From Locusta migratoria (lineage: Eukaryota > Arthropoda > Insecta > Orthoptera > Acrididae), in NCBI GenBank assembly GCA_026315105.1, contig CM048747.1:284855154-284919153 (forward strand): 64,000 nt of DNA. Direction: 5' to 3'. Each line of letters starts with the position of its first letter. Within the stretch, counting starts at the first letter, position 1. The position numbers were made by a program, and so were the translations under genes. The notes below the pieces were generated by a model. It ran no database searches, had not been told where the DNA came from, and saw only the letters and a list, made by a program, of their open reading frames with translations. Positions 32,005 through 43,697 of this stretch are shown here, one piece after another.

Positions 32005-33067
32005 TACAGGGTGTTACAAAAGGTACAGCCAAACATTCAGGAAATATTCCTCACACACAAAGAAAGAAAATATGTTATGTGAACATATGTCCGGAAACGC
32101 TTAATTTTCATGTTAGAGCTCATTTTATTGCTTCTCTTCAAATCACATTAATCATGGAATGGAGACACACAGCAACAGAACGTACCAGCGTGACTTCAAA
32201 CACTTTGTTACAGGAAATGTTCAAAATGTCCTCCCTTAGCGAGGATACATGCATCCAGCCTCCGTCGTATGGAATCCCTGATGCGCTGATGCAGCCCTGG
32301 AGAATGGCGTATTGTATCACAGCCGTCCACAATACGAGCACGAAGAGTCTCCACATTTGGTACCGGAGTTTCGTAGACAAGAGCTTTCAAATGCCCCCAT
32401 AAATGAAAGTCAAGAGGGTTGAGGTCAAGAGAGCCTCTACCAATCCATTGGTCACTGAATCTGTTGTTGAGAAGCGTACGAACACGTCGACTGAAATGTG
32501 CAGGAGCTCCATCGTGCATGAACCAAATGTTGTGTCGTACTTGCAAAGGCACATGTTCTAGCAGCACAGGTAGAGTATCACGTATGAAATCATGATAACG
32601 GGCTCCAGTGAGCGTAGGTGGAAGAACATGAGGCCCAATCAAGACATCACCAACAATTCCTGCCCAAACTTACACAGAAAATCTGTGTTGATGGCGTGAT
32701 TGCACATTTGCGTGTGGATTCTCGTCAGCCCAGACATGTTTATTGTGAAAATTTGCAATTCGATCACGTTGGAATGAAGCCTGTAGAGCAATGAATAGCA
32801 TGTCATCACAAGCACTGAAGTCAACATTACCTTCCTTCAGTTGGGTCAACTGGCGGTGAATAGAGGAAGTACAGTACATACTAACGAAACAATTGGGTAT
32901 TTTGAGAATTGTCTGCACGAATTATTTCAATTTACATTTAAAGAGAAATACTAAAATGAGCTCTAACATGGAAATTAAGCGTTTCCGGACACATGTCCAC
33001 ATATTTTCTTTCTTTGTGTGTGAGGAATATTTCCTGAAAGTTTGCCCGTAGCTTTTTGCAACACCAT
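32005..33067 (-). mobile_element. Mariner-superfamily transposon, degenerate
   Basis: Inverted ends, left 32006-32130 and right about 32935-33067, share GGTGTTRCAAAA, TTCAGGAAATATTCCTCACA and TGTCCGGAAACGCTTAATTT. They bracket a transposase remnant on the minus strand. The ends sit next to TA steps, as expected for this superfamily. The element is internally truncated. Confidence 0.82.
32208..32940 (-). pseudogene. Mariner-type transposase, inactive
   Basis: The open part reads IGPHVLPPTLTGARYHDF, IWFMHDGAPAHFSRRV (second catalytic Asp) and LDLNPLDFHLWGHLK (third-acid region), then an Arg-rich C-terminus. Upstream, a piece ending NFHNKHVWADENPHANVQ is joined across a stop just before VWAGIVGD. 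The first catalytic box, usually FTDE, has become FIAL, and the N-terminal DNA-binding region is missing. It cannot be catalytic. Confidence 0.82.
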
Positions 33068-34550
33068 ATATATACATGGTGTTTCACTAAGTGTGTTTGC
33101 CTCTGTAACTTATAAAATAATAGGTGACGGGAAATTTTAATGCGGTAGGTCAACACAAGAAATGTTACACTTTCTGCGGAGCTATGAACATAGTTTACTG
33201 TATCGTTTTCCAAAGAATTACAGCACAAATATATAATTTTATATGGAACAATAGTTTTTTCTATCGTGCATTGGATTCGTTGAAAACAGCTGCGTCCATA
33301 TCAATTTAAACTACATCCCTATCACTGTTCGTTTGGGAGCTACAACAGTTCAAAGTTTCAGGGGCAGATACCGCATACGCTGCGCATAATGCAATGCGCC
33401 TTCTAAATATGGTGCGGCCGAGTTGTAACGTCGCCGGTGTCACGGAGCGAGAATCTTCCTCGATGCGCTGTTAGACTGCCGACTGTCGCCGCACACGGCC
33501 GTATACCCGACTGTTGGAGCCACACAAACAACCAGGGCTCAATATACCACAGTTACTGACATCGGATGACGATGGCATACACGAACAACGAGTACGTTGA
33601 CATGGTGCTGATGCTCGGCGAGTGCCGACACGATGCCACTGAAGCAGCCACGGCGTATGACATGAGATATCCTAGGCGAAGAACCCCGGCAGCCATTACG
33701 TTCTTACGTGCCGAACAACGACTTCGGGAAACAGGCAGCTTGGTAATGCGCCGCAGTAACAGACGAAGACCTGCAAGAAGTGAGGAGACGGAGGTGTTTG
33801 TTGTAGCTGCACTACACCACGATCCTCATGTCAGCTTAAAAGCCGTTGTTGCAGTCGCTGGTGTCAGTCTCACATCTGTGTGTCGTATAGTACACGGCCA
33901 CAGGTTTTACCTGTACCGCCTGTCACTGACCCAGGAGCTGCATGGGAACGATTTCCGTGCAAGAGTGACATTCTGTAAGTGGGGCCATGCGTAATTTCAC
34001 GCTGGAGTCTATACAAAGTGTTATGTTCTCTGATGAGTCCCCGTTCACGAATTATGGTGCAGTGGATCGCCATAACATGCACTACTGGGCCGTAGACAAT
34101 CCTCGGTGGGTACGACCTGTCGACCGTCAACATAGGTGGTCTATTAACGTGTGTTGTGGAATCCTTGGGGATGAAATCATCGGTCCACACTACTTCGCAG
34201 GTACACTGACAGGTGAGTTATATCGCGCTTTTATAGCCGACAGTTTGGGTGGTCTCCTTGAACATGTGTGTCTACACACGAGAGTCCATATGTGGATGCA
34301 GCACGATGGTCACCCAGCCCATTCTGCGCGTGCTGTCGGTTGTGGAAGAACTAAACAACAGGATTGCAGGAACATGGTTGGGGCGCCATGGTCCTCATTC
34401 ATGGCCCGCAAGGTAGCCCGATTTGACACCAGTAGATTTCTTTTAGTGGGGATATCTAAAGGATCGTGTTTATGTCACTGAGCCCACATCCCCAGATGAT
34501 CTAAAACGGCGCATCGAGGATGCATGTCGCTCCGTCACACCGGCGAATAC
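33068..34550 (+). pseudogene. Second mariner-type transposase, frameshifted
   Basis: The first frame (33566-33994) has an N-terminal helix-turn-helix-type region (NNEYVDMVLMLGECRHDA...RYPRRRTP) and an Arg-rich linker. The second frame (33987-34481) has VMFSDESPFTNYG (first Asp), MWMQHDGHPAHSAR (second Asp) and, after further frameshifts, a decayed LARKSPDLTPVDF-like region. At least two frameshifts break the protein. The left end (TGGTGTTTCACTAAGTGTG, 33077) abuts the previous transposon. The right end runs into a microsatellite at 34550. Confidence 0.8.
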
Positions 34551-34628
<78 letters not shown>

Positions 34629-34641
34629 TGTGTCTGTGTGT
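34550..34641. repeat. (TA)n(TG)n microsatellite
   Basis: About 20 bp of (TA)n run directly into about 70 bp of (TG)n with slight interruptions at the end. Frames through it are low-complexity Cys/Val artefacts. Confidence 0.95.
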
Positions 34642-34785
34642 TTAAGGACATGTTCACCCTCCTCAGCCTTGTGCCTCCCCCCCCCCCTTCCCCTCAGAAA
34701 AATATTCTGTAGCCGCCACTGCGCACACCACTGTTTCTTTATGACTGCTTGTTATTCTAAGCATGGTTTGAGGTTCAGAGCGTAA

Positions 34786-35160
34786 TAGGTCAACGATGTC
34801 CCTCGTAAGTGTTCTGCCAATGAAACGTAGCCTTTCGATCGCCTTCTCTACAACATTTTCTGTGTTCTTTCCAGATAAGGTTTTTCGTAATTGTGATTCC
34901 TAGGAATTTAGTTGATTTTACGGCCTTTAGATTTGATTGATTTATCGTGTAAATTACGTTTAACGGATTTCTTTTAGTACTCACGATGATGACTTCAAAC
35001 TGTACATTGTTTAGGGTTAATTGCCAACTTTTGCAACATGCATATATCTTATCTAATCATTTTCAGCTGCTTTTGTTTTCTGGTGATTTTACTAACCGTT
35101 AAACGACAGCATCATCCACTAAAAATACAAGAGAACTACTCATATTGTCTTCTAAATCAT
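34786..35160 (-). pseudogene. CR1-type LINE fragment, second subfamily
   Basis: In the plus direction it reads CCAATGAAACGTAGCCTTTC, GTTTAACGGATTTCTTTTAG and CGACAGCATCATCCACTAAA, matching the copy at 20.6-21.8 kb block by block. It is truncated on the right by a (GA)n microsatellite. It is inactive. Confidence 0.75.
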
Positions 35161-35169
35161 GTGTGTATG

Positions 35170-35172
<3 letters not shown>

Positions 35173-35226
<54 letters not shown>

Positions 35227-35227
35227 G
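35173..35227. repeat. (GA)n microsatellite
   Basis: About 55 bp of nearly pure GA repeats. The Arg-Glu-rich frames over it are not genes. Confidence 0.95.
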
Positions 35228-37054
35228 AAACGTCAAACTCAATGCCTCTTGTTGCTTCCCTCACACTTGAGAAACTATAAATTGTACGTGATCCTGTTTC
35301 CCTGTCGGGATAGAAATATCTTCACACATCGCTTAATGGTAAAATTTTGACACGATGTTGCATTTAGAAGACGCGCGTGTTTCTGTGTACGTAATATTTG
35401 ATACACACACAACAAAACAGTGTTGCGTTATATCGATTCCAAAGTCTTTTTATAACTTTCCCTGCCTGGTTGAGTTTAAATAAATAAAATTTAGTAATTG
35501 GAGGAAAAAATACCAATAATTTATTCTTGAGCCTATACTTCTAATAAAAGAAACTTATATTATTATTTACAATATGGTGGGGCAGCAGGAAACGTTATAG
35601 TATGTCATTTTGTTATCATGGAAGGTTCGTATTGGTGGAGAATTTTTATCTTTGAATCAAGGGCACAAGAAAAATGCCCTAAAAATTTTCAGTGGGAGTA
35701 ATTGCAGGTTCGTACGTAATAAAATTGAAAGGTTATTACTGTTAATTCTGAATTATCAAATAATTTTGCACTGAATCTTTACTAATAATTATTGTTAGAA
35801 TGTAATGGAGTCCACAAAATTCCCAAAGACCTGTAATAACAGATATTAGTTGAAAACAGAACGGGAAGAGAAAGAACCACCTCAGACACGGTCAACCAAC
35901 TCTGTTCATTTTTGATAGATCGTTTATGGGTAAACAAAAACGAAGGACTATAATAAACTTTGGCAATTTATATCCCAGATTTTGATAAAACCGTCCCTAA
36001 AGTTCATGACAACATATCGACTCAAAAGTAAGCCAGTCTCTGTTGACCACGATGTCGACGGTTCGTTACACATTTTTTTTTCCAAATGTGATTTGACTGA
36101 TAGACAATTGCACAAAGATGATTTTTCATTCTCATGTATGTTGTTCGAAACTGAATATTTTCTAAGAAATGAAGAAAATAAATTTTACGACTATCATTTT
36201 ATACACGCAATGAGGTGCACGTGTTTCAGGAAAAGTGGCGTAAGACGAGTAACCAAGACATCTCTCTCGGCGGATGATGCTCTTTCGTCGTATGTAATTT
36301 TCTTGGTGTCATGAGCTGTAATCAGTGGTGGACTGAGGGGATGGGGAGGGTGCCGGGAAGATAGCCCCAGGCCACTCGTCCTGGGTGGCCTCCAAATCTC
36401 GAGATCTTCGAGACGTGGATGCCCTGTAGGACCTGACCAATTTGAATCAAATTCTATATAATGCTAAAATACGTTCATTATATAAGACGCAGTCTAAAGT
36501 TGGAGGCGCCATACGTATGCAAAGTATATAAACGGGTGTCTTCACTACAGTCGCCGAATCGTCACAGTGTTCACTTGTACACCGGGGGGAGGGGGGGAGG
36601 AGGGGGTGAACAAACGAGAGGCGAGGTTTCTCAACACCAAGGCACTAAGCGTCCGTAAAACATCGGAAATGAGGAAGAATAATGAGAATAAAATCGGTAG
36701 TAATTGAGACAATTATGCATTCATTCTCTCTTGCTCCCTGTGACACAAACGCTTTAGTTGGATTAGAAGGAAAAAATGGAAAAAATAAATAAATAAATAA
36801 ATAAATAGAACCCCTCACAAGTAATGGTATCGCTCAGAACATTTGTGACAATCAGAGCCGAAGAGATTGTGTCTAATAAAGAACTGGTAAAGGGACTCCT
36901 AGCACTGTTTAAGGACATTGGTTGGCTTTACTAGATATACATGGAGCGATACCGCACAATAAACTCGGTTTCGGTGCGGGCAATGGCGGGGTGGACCAAA
37001 ACTGTTTTGGATTCCCTAGCAAAATCAATCAATCAAAGGTATCACTCAAGCTAT
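35228..37054. other. Spacer, nothing recognised
   Basis: No protein family or complete repeat is seen in about 1.8 kb. A G-rich patch lies at 36577-36608 and an AAAT tract at 36783-36806. The frame at 35982-36314 (110 residues) has no recognisable motif. Confidence 0.45.
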
Positions 37055-37985
37055 TTATTTCTTTTTTGCGGCATATGCACAACAACCACCCTCTAAGGAC
37101 TCTGAGCAGCTGCTACTACCACTATTGATGCTAATAACACTTATCCAGTCTCCCTTAACAATTAAGTTTTCCTCTCCCTTAATTGTCTGAATAATTTCCT
37201 TTAGCTCCTTATATATTTCTTCGGCCTCCTCATCGTCGGCAGAGGTAGTTGGCACATAAACCTGTACTACTGTGGTCGGTGTTGGCTTCGTATCTATCTT
37301 GAGTATGATAATGCGATCACTGTGTTGCTCATAGTAGTTTACGTGCATTCCTATTTTCTTATTCATTATCAGACCTACTCCTGTTATACCCCCAACTGAT
37401 TTTGTATTTATAATCCTGTACTCGCCTGACCAGAAATCCTGTTCTTCTTTCCACCGAACTTCACTAATCCCCACTATATCTAACTTCAGCCTATCCATTT
37501 CCCTACTCGATTAAGGGATCTAACATTCCACGCTCCGACCCGTAGAATGTCAGTATTGTCTTTCCTGATGATCACATCCACCTGAGTAGTCCCCGCCCGG
37601 AGATCGGAATGGGGGACTATTTTACCTCCGGAATATTTTACCCGAGAGGATGCCATCATCATATGTTCATACAGTAGAGCTGCATGTCCTCGGGAAAAAT
37701 AACGGCTGTAGTTTCCCCTTGCTTTCAGCCGTTCGCAGTAACTGTGTGGCAAAGCCACATTAGCTGATGTTATAAGGCCAGCTCAGTCAATCATCCAGAC
37801 TGTTGCCCCTGTAACTACTGAAAAGGCTGCTGCCCCTCTTCAGGAACCACACGTTTGTCTGGCCTCTCCACAGATACCCCTCCGCTGTGGTTGCACCTAC
37901 GGTACGGCTATCTGTATCGTTGAGGCACGCAAGCCACCCCACCTCGGCAATGTCTGTGGTTCATGGGAGTGGCAGAAGGACGTAC
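37055..37985 (-). pseudogene. LINE 5' region: apurinic-type endonuclease fragment
   Basis: On the minus strand ILRVGAWNVRSLNRVGK is followed by DRLKLDIVGISEVRWKEE and IINTKSVGGITGVGLIMNKK, then ENLIVKGDW. These are the N-terminal blocks of the exonuclease-endonuclease-phosphatase domain that nicks target DNA in RTE-type LINEs (the Asn of WNVR and the Glu of SEVRW are present; GDWN has lost its Asn to Ile). A deletion lies between the two frames near 37500. The stretch to 37985 probably is the LINE 5' UTR. RT is absent. Confidence 0.82.
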
Positions 37986-38055
37986 TTACTCGATATCTTT
38001 GAATTTATTACATTGTGTGCTAATATTATCTAAAAATTTAACAATTATTCATAAC

Positions 38056-38862
38056 TTCATTAACCCTTTATTTGGCACACACAGAAATCACGAGTAGAAA
38101 TAATATTATGTTACTTAAATTAAATGTGTGCGGCTATGTGAACAGATTTATACGATTTTTTTCAAAATATAGTTTCTGGTTTGTAAGTAACATTGCCCGA
38201 AAAGTTCGCATGATGGTACAGTATCAGTACTACAGTGTTGTTCTTATGACTGTAGAAATTATTGTATTTTGGACCACTTTATGTGAAACGTGTGAAAAGA
38301 GGTCGTTTTTGGTGCAAGGTTTAGAACAGTCCCATGATTTCCACATTTTACAGTCAAGTATACCTGAAGATAAAACTTGTAAATTGTTTTTGGCCTGTAA
38401 TCTGTCGAGTAGCAACATATTGTCATATCCGTCACACCGTACATCATTGACTGGTACAGGAGATGCTGTTTCATTCCTCTTTTGGACTTATTGTCCATTT
38501 TGTTGTGTCCTACTAGGCCACTTTCAATCTCCCATATAAGAACTCGTCAACAATTTTCCACAATAAATCAATTCCAAGGCTTCCTCTTTCGCCTTTATAA
38601 GCAGTGTTCCATGTACCACAAAAAATATCGTCACCCAACAAACATGTACATCAGTAACGTATGCTTGGGGTGTCCGCTAAAGATTAAGTTTATTACTAAA
38701 CTTTTCGCAAAAGACAACGAAACATAACTTTATTGGAGAGCTTAAATGTTAGTTTCAAGCACTGTTGCTCATCCAAGGATGAAACTTAAAACATGTTTCA
38801 GAAAACCACGCGCAATTTTGATGTTGCTTGAGAGCAACATTGCCAAATAAAGGGTTAATGAA
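38056..38862. mobile_element. piggyBac-like non-autonomous element
   Basis: CCCTTTATTTGGCA at 38064-38077 and its exact inverted copy at 38841-38854 are each flanked by TTAA (38060-38063 and 38855-38858). TTAA duplication and CCC ends are diagnostic of the piggyBac superfamily. The matching sequence extends outward because the pre-insertion site was the palindrome TTCATTAATGAA. The 791-bp interior has a 155-residue plus frame (38072-38539) with no recognisable transposase motif, so it probably moves in trans. Confidence 0.83.
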
Positions 38863-38889
38863 ACTGATGAACACTGCTGTTCCTGATCT

Positions 38890-39020
38890 ATATCTGCATG
38901 GACACTCTGCATGTCAGATTGAAGTGAACGGCAGAGGGTTCATCAAACCTTTTATTTTTTATATTTATCCATAGTTCCATTCTCTACTGGCTTTCGATCT
39001 AATTTCTCTTATTTTATTAA
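38890..39020 (-). pseudogene. CR1-type LINE 3' end, left of Helitron H1
   Basis: The 3' terminal piece of the second CR1 subfamily (CTGCATGGACACTCTGCATG... in plus). It continues at 43698 after the Helitron: TTATTTTATTA joins TATGATGATGTCTCCC, as in the uninterrupted copy at 20.78 kb. Confidence 0.8.
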
Positions 39021-39384
39021 CTAGCTTATATGCCCGTGCTTCGCAACGGTTGTTAAAGAGGAACCTGTGTATATCATGGTTTCTAGGGTTCCGGACCTAG
39101 GTCAGTAAAATCAGAATCCTTGTTGGATCGCTCTGTCAATAAACTCAGTTTTCCTAGCCAAGTTGTCAAATTTAAATAGAAGTCATTGTCGAAAACGCTG
39201 AGTGTTCATAAAGTTTTTCATGCAAAAAGTGAAATTAATTTAAGTCCGTACTCCGGAACGATGTAAATTTAATGTTAGTTTGTGTTCATAAAGTTAAGAC
39301 TGCGGTGTGAAATTGTCTGTTTGGCGTAAACTTCTGAAAACACGTCTATCGTTGAGATGAAAAATAGTAATAATAATAACAGCG

Positions 39385-39771
39385 TCATGTATTGGTTCTA
39401 TGATGTAGTACTAAACTGTAAGTATATGCTGAAGTATTAGAATGTTGCCGTGTTGCACAGGGGGCAATGTTGTTATTCTGTATGCACTGCTCCATTATTT
39501 TCGAAAAGTCTACGAATACTGAAAGTCTGTTTAAATAAGGTGTCATGGTGGTGTCACTGTGCGATAAAGTAAGTCTGGGTAATCGTTGAAGGAATGCTAT
39601 CATCTGATCGTCTGTATAGAATTTTCCATTAAATATAGTATTTCCAGTGAATTGTGTCGACGTGTTAGCGGCATCTTTCACATAATACATATCCTCATGT
39701 CCTGCAGTGATTACTTCGTAAAGCCCGAAATTGATATCGACCTTCTGTAATAGAACTATACATTCAGACAC
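39385..39771 (-). CDS. Uncharacterised Helitron-borne ORF
   Basis: 128 residues from the ATG, with an open frame containing DINFGLYEVITAGHEDMYY, TGNTIFNGKFYTDDQ and FLQRLPRLTLSHSDT. H2 carries the same protein in decayed form (about 56520-56830, with stops but matching FYT-DQ and FLQRLPRLTLSH). Conservation between copies shows it belongs to the family. I do not recognise a domain. It could be a captured gene fragment or a remnant of an autonomous ancestor. Confidence 0.35.
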   Translation of the reverse strand: MSECIVLLQKVDINFGLYEVITAGHEDMYYVKDAANTSTQFTGNTIFNGKFYTDDQMIAFLQRLPRLTLSHSDTTMTPYLNRLSVFVDFSKIMEQCIQNNNIAPCATRQHSNTSAYTYSLVLHHRTNT

Positions 39772-40146
39772 TAAGTATAATTTTCACTGCAAAGAAGACG
39801 TCTGTATCTATCTTAATGTAGTCCGCACCAAAAGTAAGTAATTTCAATTTTTGATCTCAATATTGTACGGAACAATTATGAAAGCAGAGAGGTTTCTGAT
39901 GAGTTTGTTGCTCGCTTGTGTATATTATCTTTAGTGGCAGGCACAGAGTAGAAATATCTCTGGAGTGAGCATTCAAATACGCAGAACAGTTTTCGTGTCC
40001 TGAACGTTAGGGTGGAAATGTCACGTAATAATGGGAAAAGCACAATTTAGTGGTTATACCCGTCGAAAGATGCACTTCTTTTCTCTCCATGACATTGCAA
40101 AGCATATGGGATACAGTTAGAAATTTAAAAAAAGAAAAAAAAATAA

Positions 40147-40177
<31 letters not shown>

Positions 40178-40214
40178 AAAATGTACCCTACCCAAGTTAA
40201 ATTTTACTTGCAGT

Positions 40215-41507
40215 AGCAGCGATTATCTCACGCAAGTAAAATTTTACTCTACATACTGAACCAACGTTTGAAGCCGGATATTCAACCCCACATATCCTCA
40301 GAACAAGCAGGTTTTGTTGAAGGGAAAGGAACTTGTGAACAGATTCTCAACGTAAGACAAATAATAGAAAAATCACGAGAGTTCTGTGTACCTGTTTTCA
40401 TCTGCTTCCTTGACTAAAGTAAAGCCTTTGACTGTGTTGTCTGGGAAAAGTTGTGGCAGGTACTTGCAGATATCGGTGTCCCTCCCCACTTGACAGCATT
40501 GATCAAACATCTGTACAATGATCACTCCGCAGTTGTAAAGACAAGTGCTGGCACGTCTGATTCCTTCAGAGTTTCAAAAGGTGTGAGGCAGGGTTGTGTT
40601 CTATCCCCACAACTATACAACATCTACGCAGAACACGTCATTAGGAAAGCTCTTGATGGTTGGACCAAAGGCATCTCAATTGGCGGAAGAACTGTCAACA
40701 ACCTCCGTTTTGCTGATGACACGGTACTTTTAGCCAACAGCGAAGATGAATTTGCTGAGCTACTAACTAGAATAAAAGACATTAGTCTAGCATATCGACT
40801 CGACATCAACCTCAGTAAGTCCAAACTCATGTTAATTGATCGAGAACAACAGATTCAGCTCACAGGTCAATTAAAGGATCTGGAAGTCGTGCAGTCCTTC
40901 ACTTATCTTGGGTCAACTATCTGCAGCACAGGTAGTTGTGAAGAGGAGATAAGAAGGCGGATCACGCTAGGACGAGTGGCTATGAAGAAGCTCACGAAGA
41001 TCTGGCAGAGCAGAGCAATAACAAATAGCACAAAGATCCGGCTAGTTGAAACACTCGTGTTTTCTGTCATCTTTTATGGCTGTGAATCATGGACACTCAA
41101 GGCCAGAGGACAAACAACGCATTGATGCGTTTGAGCTTTGGTGCTGGCGTAGGATGCTACGCATAAAATGGACCGAAAGAAGAACAAATGTGTCCATTAT
41201 TGAACAACTGAACATATCCAGACGCTTTTCTTCTCGAGTCGACGAAAAAATTCTCCAGTTCTTTGGCCATATTATGAGAAGAAACGGAGAAAACTTAGAA
41301 AAAATAATCTTACAATGAAAGATCGAAGGCACAAGACCAAGAGGTAGAGCAGCGAGCAGATGGATAGCCCAAATCAAGAAAATCTCCGGTCTACCTCTTC
41401 AGCAGGCACTGAGAGAAGCTGACAACCGTCCGGGATGGAGACGATTAGTTCATGGGGTCACGACGCTCAGCAATGAGCACAACGATTTATGATGATGAGC
41501 AGCGATT
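40215..41507 (+). pseudogene. RTE-type LINE inserted in Helitron H1
   Basis: The target duplication AGCAGCGATT (40215-40224 and 41498-41507) brackets 1273 bp. The sequence encodes QILNVRQIIEKSREF, KAFDCVVWEKLW, GVRQGCVLSPQLYNIY, LRFADDTVLLA (catalytic FADD), FTYLGSTI and, after a frameshift near 41100, WCWRRMLRIKW and FGHIMRR. A stop replaces the Tyr normally in FLDYSKAFD. The tail is a short (ATG)n. It is 5'-truncated and lacks endonuclease. The 5' junction contains an inverted copy of the adjacent Helitron sequence. Confidence 0.88.
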
Positions 41508-43697
41508 TAGTTTCCTATCGTTGGCAACTAACTATCCGCTTTAGGAGGATGATAAATTTACTGGCCAGGACAGCATAAATTATTTATTTCATCATGAACA
41601 TAAAGAATTATTCCGCTCATTCTACGTGACTGACTTTTAAAAAAGCATTCAACGGCTCTTGCCAACATCAGCACACAACGCCGCCGCCATAAGTAAAATT
41701 TTACCCCTTCTTGTAGTGTATGAGAATGAAAAAGAAAAACGCAGCAACGCCATAATTAGTTCTTTGGTGTACTATGTAATTAACGTCGTCTCACGTTGCC
41801 CGTTGACGTTGGCGTTTTCGAGGCATTCCTAAAAAGAACGCACTCAAAATGTAATGAGGATACACCGAAATCAACAGCGGGAATACATAAATTCGAGTTT
41901 TCTTGCAAAGAGTTGTTATGTAAATTACAGTATCGATAGACGTGAAGGAATGTCGTTCTGTTTTTAATTCAAATGTCCCCTGTCAAAAGAAGCAAAGATA
42001 CATCGTTAAGCTGTGAATATACAAAGGATAATCAGCAACTCGCTGATCAAAGTTTGTATTTGCAAAGATAAGATTGCGGCTCTTAATTCAAAATACTTCT
42101 GAGGGAATACGCAATACACGATCATATATTGTTTCTTTGCAGCACTACGAAACCAACAGCACCTTTAGTGATTCGTTGGTGTTCTATGGCATAATCATCG
42201 AAAAGAAATAAAAGATAAAAAAAAATTGAAAAATTTAGCAGCGTCAACTATTAGTTCTTTGGTGCACTACGTAACTAACAGGGCCTCTGTTCTGTACTGT
42301 ACTATCCAGTTTTCTAGGCATTACTAAACAGAATGGACTCAAGATGTAATAAGTACGCACCGTAATCAGAAAGGAAATGATACCCGCGGAAAGAAGCACT
42401 TTTTTCTTTCCATGGCATTTCAAGGCATGCGAGATACAGCTAGTAAAAAATGATTTTTTGTGTCGTACCTGGGTTAAATTTTACTTGCAGTGACAGCGGT
42501 TTAATATGTTAACGTTGGTAACTAAATATTCGCTTTAGGGTGGTCATTAATTTACTGATCGGAGCAACAGTATTTATTTATTTCATCATCAACACAAAGA
42601 ATTATTCCCCTCATTGTACGTGACTGATTTTTCAAATAGGATTCAACGGCCGTTGCCAACATCAATACACAACACCGCTGCCGTAAGGATAATCGTAGCC
42701 CTTGTGTGAGTGTATTACACATAAGTTACGTGAATAAAAAACGCAACATCGCCATCTATTAGTTATTTGGTATACTATGTTACGAACAGCGCCTCTATCG
42801 GATCTTTGTTATACTACGCTGCAATTCAAGCACATCGTACACCAGAAACTACAAATTATGATATCTCTTCTTCCCCTGATCTGATTTTAATGAAATGAAG
42901 CTTATCTGTTGCCCCAAGGTACTCTCAGTTGACCTATGAAACACCATGAAATTTCGCATAGTATTCATGGTGATTTGCTGAACTATAACATACATATAAG
43001 CATAGTATACACATAAAACTTCAAATTACGATATCTTTCCTTCCTCTGATCCGATTTTGATGAAATGTAGCCTATGTTACTCTCCAAACTATTCCAAATT
43101 TACCTGTGGAAACCCATGAATGTTCGTGTAGTATTTTTGGAGATTACCTTAAACAAATATACATACACGAAGGCTTTTAAACAAATGGTTAAATTATGAT
43201 ATCTTCATTTTCTCTGATCCGATTTTAATTATTGAAGCCTTTATATAACCGCACGATATGCTCAAGTTACGTGTGAAAACCCCATGAAAATTCGTCAAGT
43301 AGTTTTGGAGATAAACGTGTTCAAAGAGACAGGCAGACATGACGGTTGTAGATAAATAATTTCAAATTACGATATTCTTTTTTTCCGAGATTCGATTTTT
43401 ATGAAACGAAGTTTATATGTTACCCCGAGTTACGCTCATGTTACCTGTGAAAACCCCATGCAAATTGGTGAAGTAGTTTTTGAGATAAGAGGTTTTTAAT
43501 ATTTGAACAAACTGAAAACACTTAAATTTACGATATCTTTTTGTTCCGTGATCTGATTTTGATAAAATTATGCCTATATGTTGACCCAAACTTTTCCCAT
43601 TTTTCCTGTGAAAACCGCATGAAGATTCGTCCAATAGTTTTGAAGATTTAAGGGAACAACGACAGGCCTACATTTACACATTTATTATTAGTATAGA

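Larger units (their letters stand above)
39021..43697 (-). mobile_element. Helitron H1, non-autonomous, with nested LINE
   Basis: On the minus strand it starts TCTATACTAATAATAAA and ends with a hairpin (CCGTTGC-GAA-GCACGG) about 10 bases before CTAG. It sits between A and T with no target duplication, all Helitron hallmarks. Near its 5' end are five degenerate units of about 170 bp (42870-43645). Further modules of several hundred bases repeat at 41.5-42.2 and 42.48-42.83 kb. No Rep or helicase frame exists. An RTE LINE (40225-41497) is nested inside. Without it the Helitron is about 3.4 kb, close to H2. Confidence 0.9.

Noticed and set aside
34524..34785. Cys/Val-repeat frames
   Set aside because: They are translations of a (TG)n microsatellite.
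35159..35350. Arg/Glu-rich frames over 35.17-35.23 kb
   Set aside because: They are translations of a (GA)n microsatellite.
36330..36430. Possible host exon around 36.3 kb
   Set aside because: No splice-bounded frame or conserved motif could be supported.
38072..38539. 155-residue plus frame inside the piggyBac-like element as a transposase
   Set aside because: No piggyBac catalytic or zinc-finger motifs; length far too short.
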